Assembly: GCA_012295275.1 (NCBI GenBank) | Contig: CM022671.1 | Coordinates: 34,086,683-34,150,682 of the forward strand | Length of the DNA: 64,000 nucleotides | From: Chrysomallon squamiferum | Lineage: Eukaryota > Mollusca > Gastropoda > Neomphalida > Peltospiridae | Direction of reading: 5' to 3' | In this document: positions 60,798-64,000 of the stretch, piece by piece | Layout: the number at the start of each line of letters is the position of its first letter | Position numbering within the stretch: the first letter of the stretch is position 1 | Program-made: the position numbers and the translations under genes | Notes under the pieces: model-generated | The model's input: only the letters and a program-made list of their open reading frames with translations | Databases searched by the model: none | Told to the model about the DNA's origin: nothing

Positions 60798-62372
60798 ACA
60801 CCAGTCATGTTAAAGTAATAAAACATTAATAGCTGAAGTAGAAGACATAATGTTTTTTTTTTTTTTTTTTTTTTTTTTTTGTTTATGTATTCTTTGAAGG
60901 AGATATGAAAAACTTGATGAATATTTATCATGTTGTCAATAAAGATCTATAATATTCAGTTTCATAAATTTTTAAATAGTAATTTTGACACTGTATTTTT
61001 TATTATTTTTTAAAAAAACTTTTAGAATTCCTTTGAATAATGGTATTAACATAATTTCAGAATGTTATAAAATAATGTATGTGAAATTCATGAATAAGTG
61101 AATAACTGTATATTTTATGCCTTATTGGATATATGCATGAATGTGTATTTGTATTTGAGTTTGTGTGTGTGAATGTGTGTTTGCTGGTTGTATTGTTTTG
61201 TCACATTTTTAAAATGTTTCATTAACAAAAATAATATTATTTCTTTTTCTTTTTAAAGAAAAGTAAAATTGGTAAAGAATCACCTAATTTTCTTTAATTT
61301 GTGGATATTAAATTTTGGAATTCTAATGTCATAAAAAATAAAAATAAAAACAAATAATATTAATAATAACTAAAAAATTATATAAAAATAATTAATTATA
61401 AATTAGGGAGAAAAAATCAGTGTAATGCTACATTCTTAATTTAGTTTAAATTCTTTAGTAAAATTCTTTAGCAAAATTCTATTCTTATTATTACTATTAC
61501 TTCATAAATATTTTCTTTTTAGTGATAAAAAAATATATATATATATGTAACAAACAGATTTAAATTATAATTTTAAATGGAAAAATATAATCTAAATTTT
61601 GTAATAAATGACAATATACTGTATAATAAGTTATAAATTAGAAGTTATTAAAATACTACATTTTCTTCTATGTGTTATATTATTAATAACTTATTCCAAT
61701 TTTTCATGGAAATATGTGTTTCTTACTTTAAATAGATTGCTGTTTTCTCTATACTGGTTTTGCAGTATTTTCTATATGAAGAAAAATGCATTAGAAAGAA
61801 AGAAAGAAAGAAAATATTTTTAAAAATTATGAAAGTTGGAGTAGTATTTTAGTGTCTTGTTAGTCAATTTATTTTAGAAATAGAATTTTTCTTTCTTTTT
61901 TAATTTCTCTTCCTTTCTTTTTTTAATTTTGTAAAATTAGTTTATTTTTATTTACATCTAAGAAAAAAAAAATTAGCTTAGATTTCTCATAATACATAGA
62001 TGTTTCATTTAGATGCTTCAAGATTTTCATCTGAAGGGACAAATAAATAAATAAATAAATAAATCAATCAAAGTAAAAAAAAAGATTATTGCAAGGGAAA
62101 TAACTCTTATAATGTTTTGGGTCTAAGAGTAATAAAGGTGTTAGAGATGACAAAAAAAGAAGAAAATAATATTATAATTTTTCTTTTTTTCCTTGTACTC
62201 AATAAATGAAGTATGTAACTCAAATTAAATAAATAAATAAATCAAACTAAAAATTAATAAAAGGAGATTGTTAAATATAAATATTATTTCTATTGCATTA
62301 TTATTATTATCATTATTATTTCATTTTCTAATTAAATGTTTTATTTTAATAAAACTATAAAACAACCAAAAG

Positions 62373-62391
62373 GTTTATTTATTTATTTATT

Positions 62392-62434
<43 letters not shown>

Positions 62435-62449
62435 TTATTATTATTATTA
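62373..62449. repeat. (TTTA)n then (ATT)n tract
   Basis: Tetranucleotide repeats pass directly into trinucleotide repeats. Confidence 0.9.
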
Positions 62450-62768
62450 AATAGTAATTAAACATTCGTAACATTTTGGAATAACTGTATTAATTTTCAG
62501 ATTATTATTCTTTGTTTTCTGCCAACTGAAACAGTGACAACAGTATATATTTTAGAGATAGCCATAGAATATATTATTTCTTTATTAGTCATTTTAGAAA
62601 TCTTTTTCTTCTTTCTCATCTTTTTTTCTTTTTCTTAGTCATCTGTTCTTATTAATATTTGTTTATTTATTTATTTATTTTTATTTCTTTCTGTTCTGTC
62701 TTTCTTCCCCTTTTTCTCTTTTGATTTGTAGACATGTAGTAAAGCATTTTCTTTGTGTTTCCGTGTAG

Positions 62769-63051
<283 letters not shown>

Positions 63052-63215
63052 AATGCTATTCGCACCAACTTGTCCCTGCATAAATGCTTTGTAAGGTATG
63101 AGGACGATTTCGGATCGTTTTGGATGGTGGATGACTTTGAGTTTATAAGGCGACGTCATTTGACCCGAGGGAGACCCCGAAAATATCATGAAAATGAAAC
63201 TGCTGTTTCTGCACA
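63052..63215 (+). CDS. foxp: FoxP alternative exon B: variant forkhead C-terminal half with AT-hook-like tail
   Basis: 164 bases, phase 0 to phase 2, donor CACA|GTAAGC. It encodes [13 protein letters not shown], then [32 protein letters not shown] and HENETAVSA. The helix-3 frame is kept but the base-contacting His is Thr598, wing 1 is changed (DDFGSFWM for NVKGAVWT), and the end contains RGRPRK (632-637), an AT-hook core. Insect FoxP genes are known to have alternative exons at this point, and mammalian FOXP1 has the mutually exclusive exon 18b. If the following intron is retained, the frame reads one more codon (Gln) and stops at TAA 63217. I read it as a functional alternative, not a pseudo-exon, since the frame, splice sites and forkhead core are intact. 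Confidence 0.93.
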
Positions 63216-64000
63216 GTAAGCACATTTTTCTCTGTCTGCCAACTGTTGGTAAACATCGTTATTATGTAGACTGCATCACCCATAGCACTCTGTGCACCAC
63301 CCATATCCCCTCCCAACCATTTTTTTTTTATCCTTCTGCTTGTGCACTTTCTTCCAGTCCTTACACTCTCTTCCCATCCTGCTTGCTTTGTGTTTGCTTG
63401 CATATATTTAGTTACTAGCAAGTGTCATCCTTGTGGAAGAATGGTGCACACAGACAAAGAAAATACTTCCATAATTTGAAAATTAGAATATATATATATA
63501 TAAACTAATAAGAATAATGTATTAATTGAAAAAGGGGAAAAGCAATTTTAAAACCTGCTGTTTTAATAAATTAAAAAGTAATAATTTGCAGTTTTGAAAT
63601 AATTACTACATCTCATTATTTTTTTAACATCACATTTTGTATTCTCCCAGTGAGTACAAGAAAGAAAAATGGAGGGAGGGAGAGAGAGGGAGATGGAGAG
63701 AAAGAGATACCAAAACTAAATTCTAAAAATGATAATCTAAAGAAAGAAAATAAATAATAATAATAAAACCTTTTTAAAAAATACAAATAAAAATGAATTA
63801 ATAAAAGTTTACAGAAAAGAAACAAATGAAGAAAAACAACCTATACAAAAATGTCAAAATCCAAAGAACTTTCAAATTTGGCTATAAATGTATTATCAAA
63901 AGACCTCAATCTGTCCAATCCTTATACTTATAGTGACTACTAGTAGTCAGTTTGCATTGATGTGAATGATACAAAACATTCAGATAGTGAGACGATTCTG
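63216..64000 (+). other. foxp: FoxP intron after the alternative exons (continues past the window)
   Basis: It starts GTAAGC. 63220-63420 is pyrimidine-rich and relatively GC-rich; 63480-63500 has an AT tract; 63660-63710 is GA-rich; a perfect 14-base palindrome, GACTACTAGTAGTC, lies at 63935-63948. No exon for the FoxP C terminus is found, so the gene continues beyond the window. Confidence 0.7.

Larger units (their letters stand above)
59727..62768 (+). other. foxp: FoxP intron (3.0 kb) before the alternative exon pair
   Basis: From GTTGGT to CCGTGTAG. It contains (GT)n at 60739-60795, a 28-T run at 60853-60880, AAAT and TTTA/ATT tracts (62039-62064, 62373-62449) and A/T-rich DNA. A pyrimidine-rich decoy acceptor, TTTTTCTTAG, ends at 62638, about 130 bases before exon A, but the sequence after it has stops in all useful phases. 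Confidence 0.75.

Noticed and set aside
62601-62768. Strong upstream acceptor TTTTTCTTAG ending at 62638 as an alternative start of exon A
   Set aside because: The sequence between it and exon A contains in-frame stops, so it cannot extend the forkhead reading frame.

Overview
The window carries the 5' and central part of a single, very long eukaryotic gene on the + strand: a FoxP (forkhead box P) transcription-factor gene. The DNA is strongly AT-rich, with introns up to about 12.7 kb full of (GT)n, (AT)n, (TTTA)n and (ATT)n tracts. The conserved exons are the FoxP set, and one of them is a second, protostome-type version of the forkhead C-terminal half. Together this suggests a lophotrochozoan, most likely a cephalopod mollusc such as an octopus. 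The species call is inference; the gene call is firm.

Layout. 1-18194: upstream DNA or first intron, with a CpG-bearing patch at 500-1300 that may hold a non-coding first exon, and two RFX X-box-like palindromes. 18195-18615: a spliced exon with a 5' leader and an ATG, giving a 112-residue N-terminal extension of unknown function. 25020-25160: the exon with the usual FoxP start (ATG 25029). 32151-32429 and 33669-33936: the glutamine-rich N-terminal region. 43598-43795: the exon beginning MMSQAEIQQLWKEV; it is open a further 316 bases upstream to an ATG at 43282, which would give a short isoform without the Q-rich region. 56463-56634 and 57057-57144: C2H2 zinc finger and start of the leucine zipper. 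57621-57857: rest of the zipper and a 26-glutamine tract. 58181-58406: Pro/Ser/Thr linker and basic RRR motif. 59118-59194 and 59625-59726: first half of the forkhead domain. 62769-62890 (exon A) and 63052-63215 (exon B): two alternative exons for the second half. The C-terminal exons lie beyond the window.

All exon junctions agree in phase. The usual ATG plus exon A gives 633 codons in the window; adding the 18280 extension gives 748. Exons A and B both start in phase 0 and end in phase 2, so either can be used but joining both shifts the frame. A has the usual recognition helix [14 protein letters not shown] has [13 protein letters not shown], a different wing and an AT-hook-like RGRPRK tail. 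One gene should therefore give two factors with different DNA-binding surfaces.

The rest is intronic. Notable items are an inverted pair of about 165 bp at about 95% identity (49592-49758 and 54917-55083), two separate 2 x 100 bp tandem duplications, a degenerate minisatellite just after the N-terminal exon, a duplicated splice-acceptor region at 57503-57617, possible tRNA-derived SINE fragments, and several compositionally complex blocks that are candidate conserved enhancers and repeatedly carry TGTTTAC forkhead-type sites. No second protein gene, tRNA, rRNA, CRISPR array or intact transposon was recognised.
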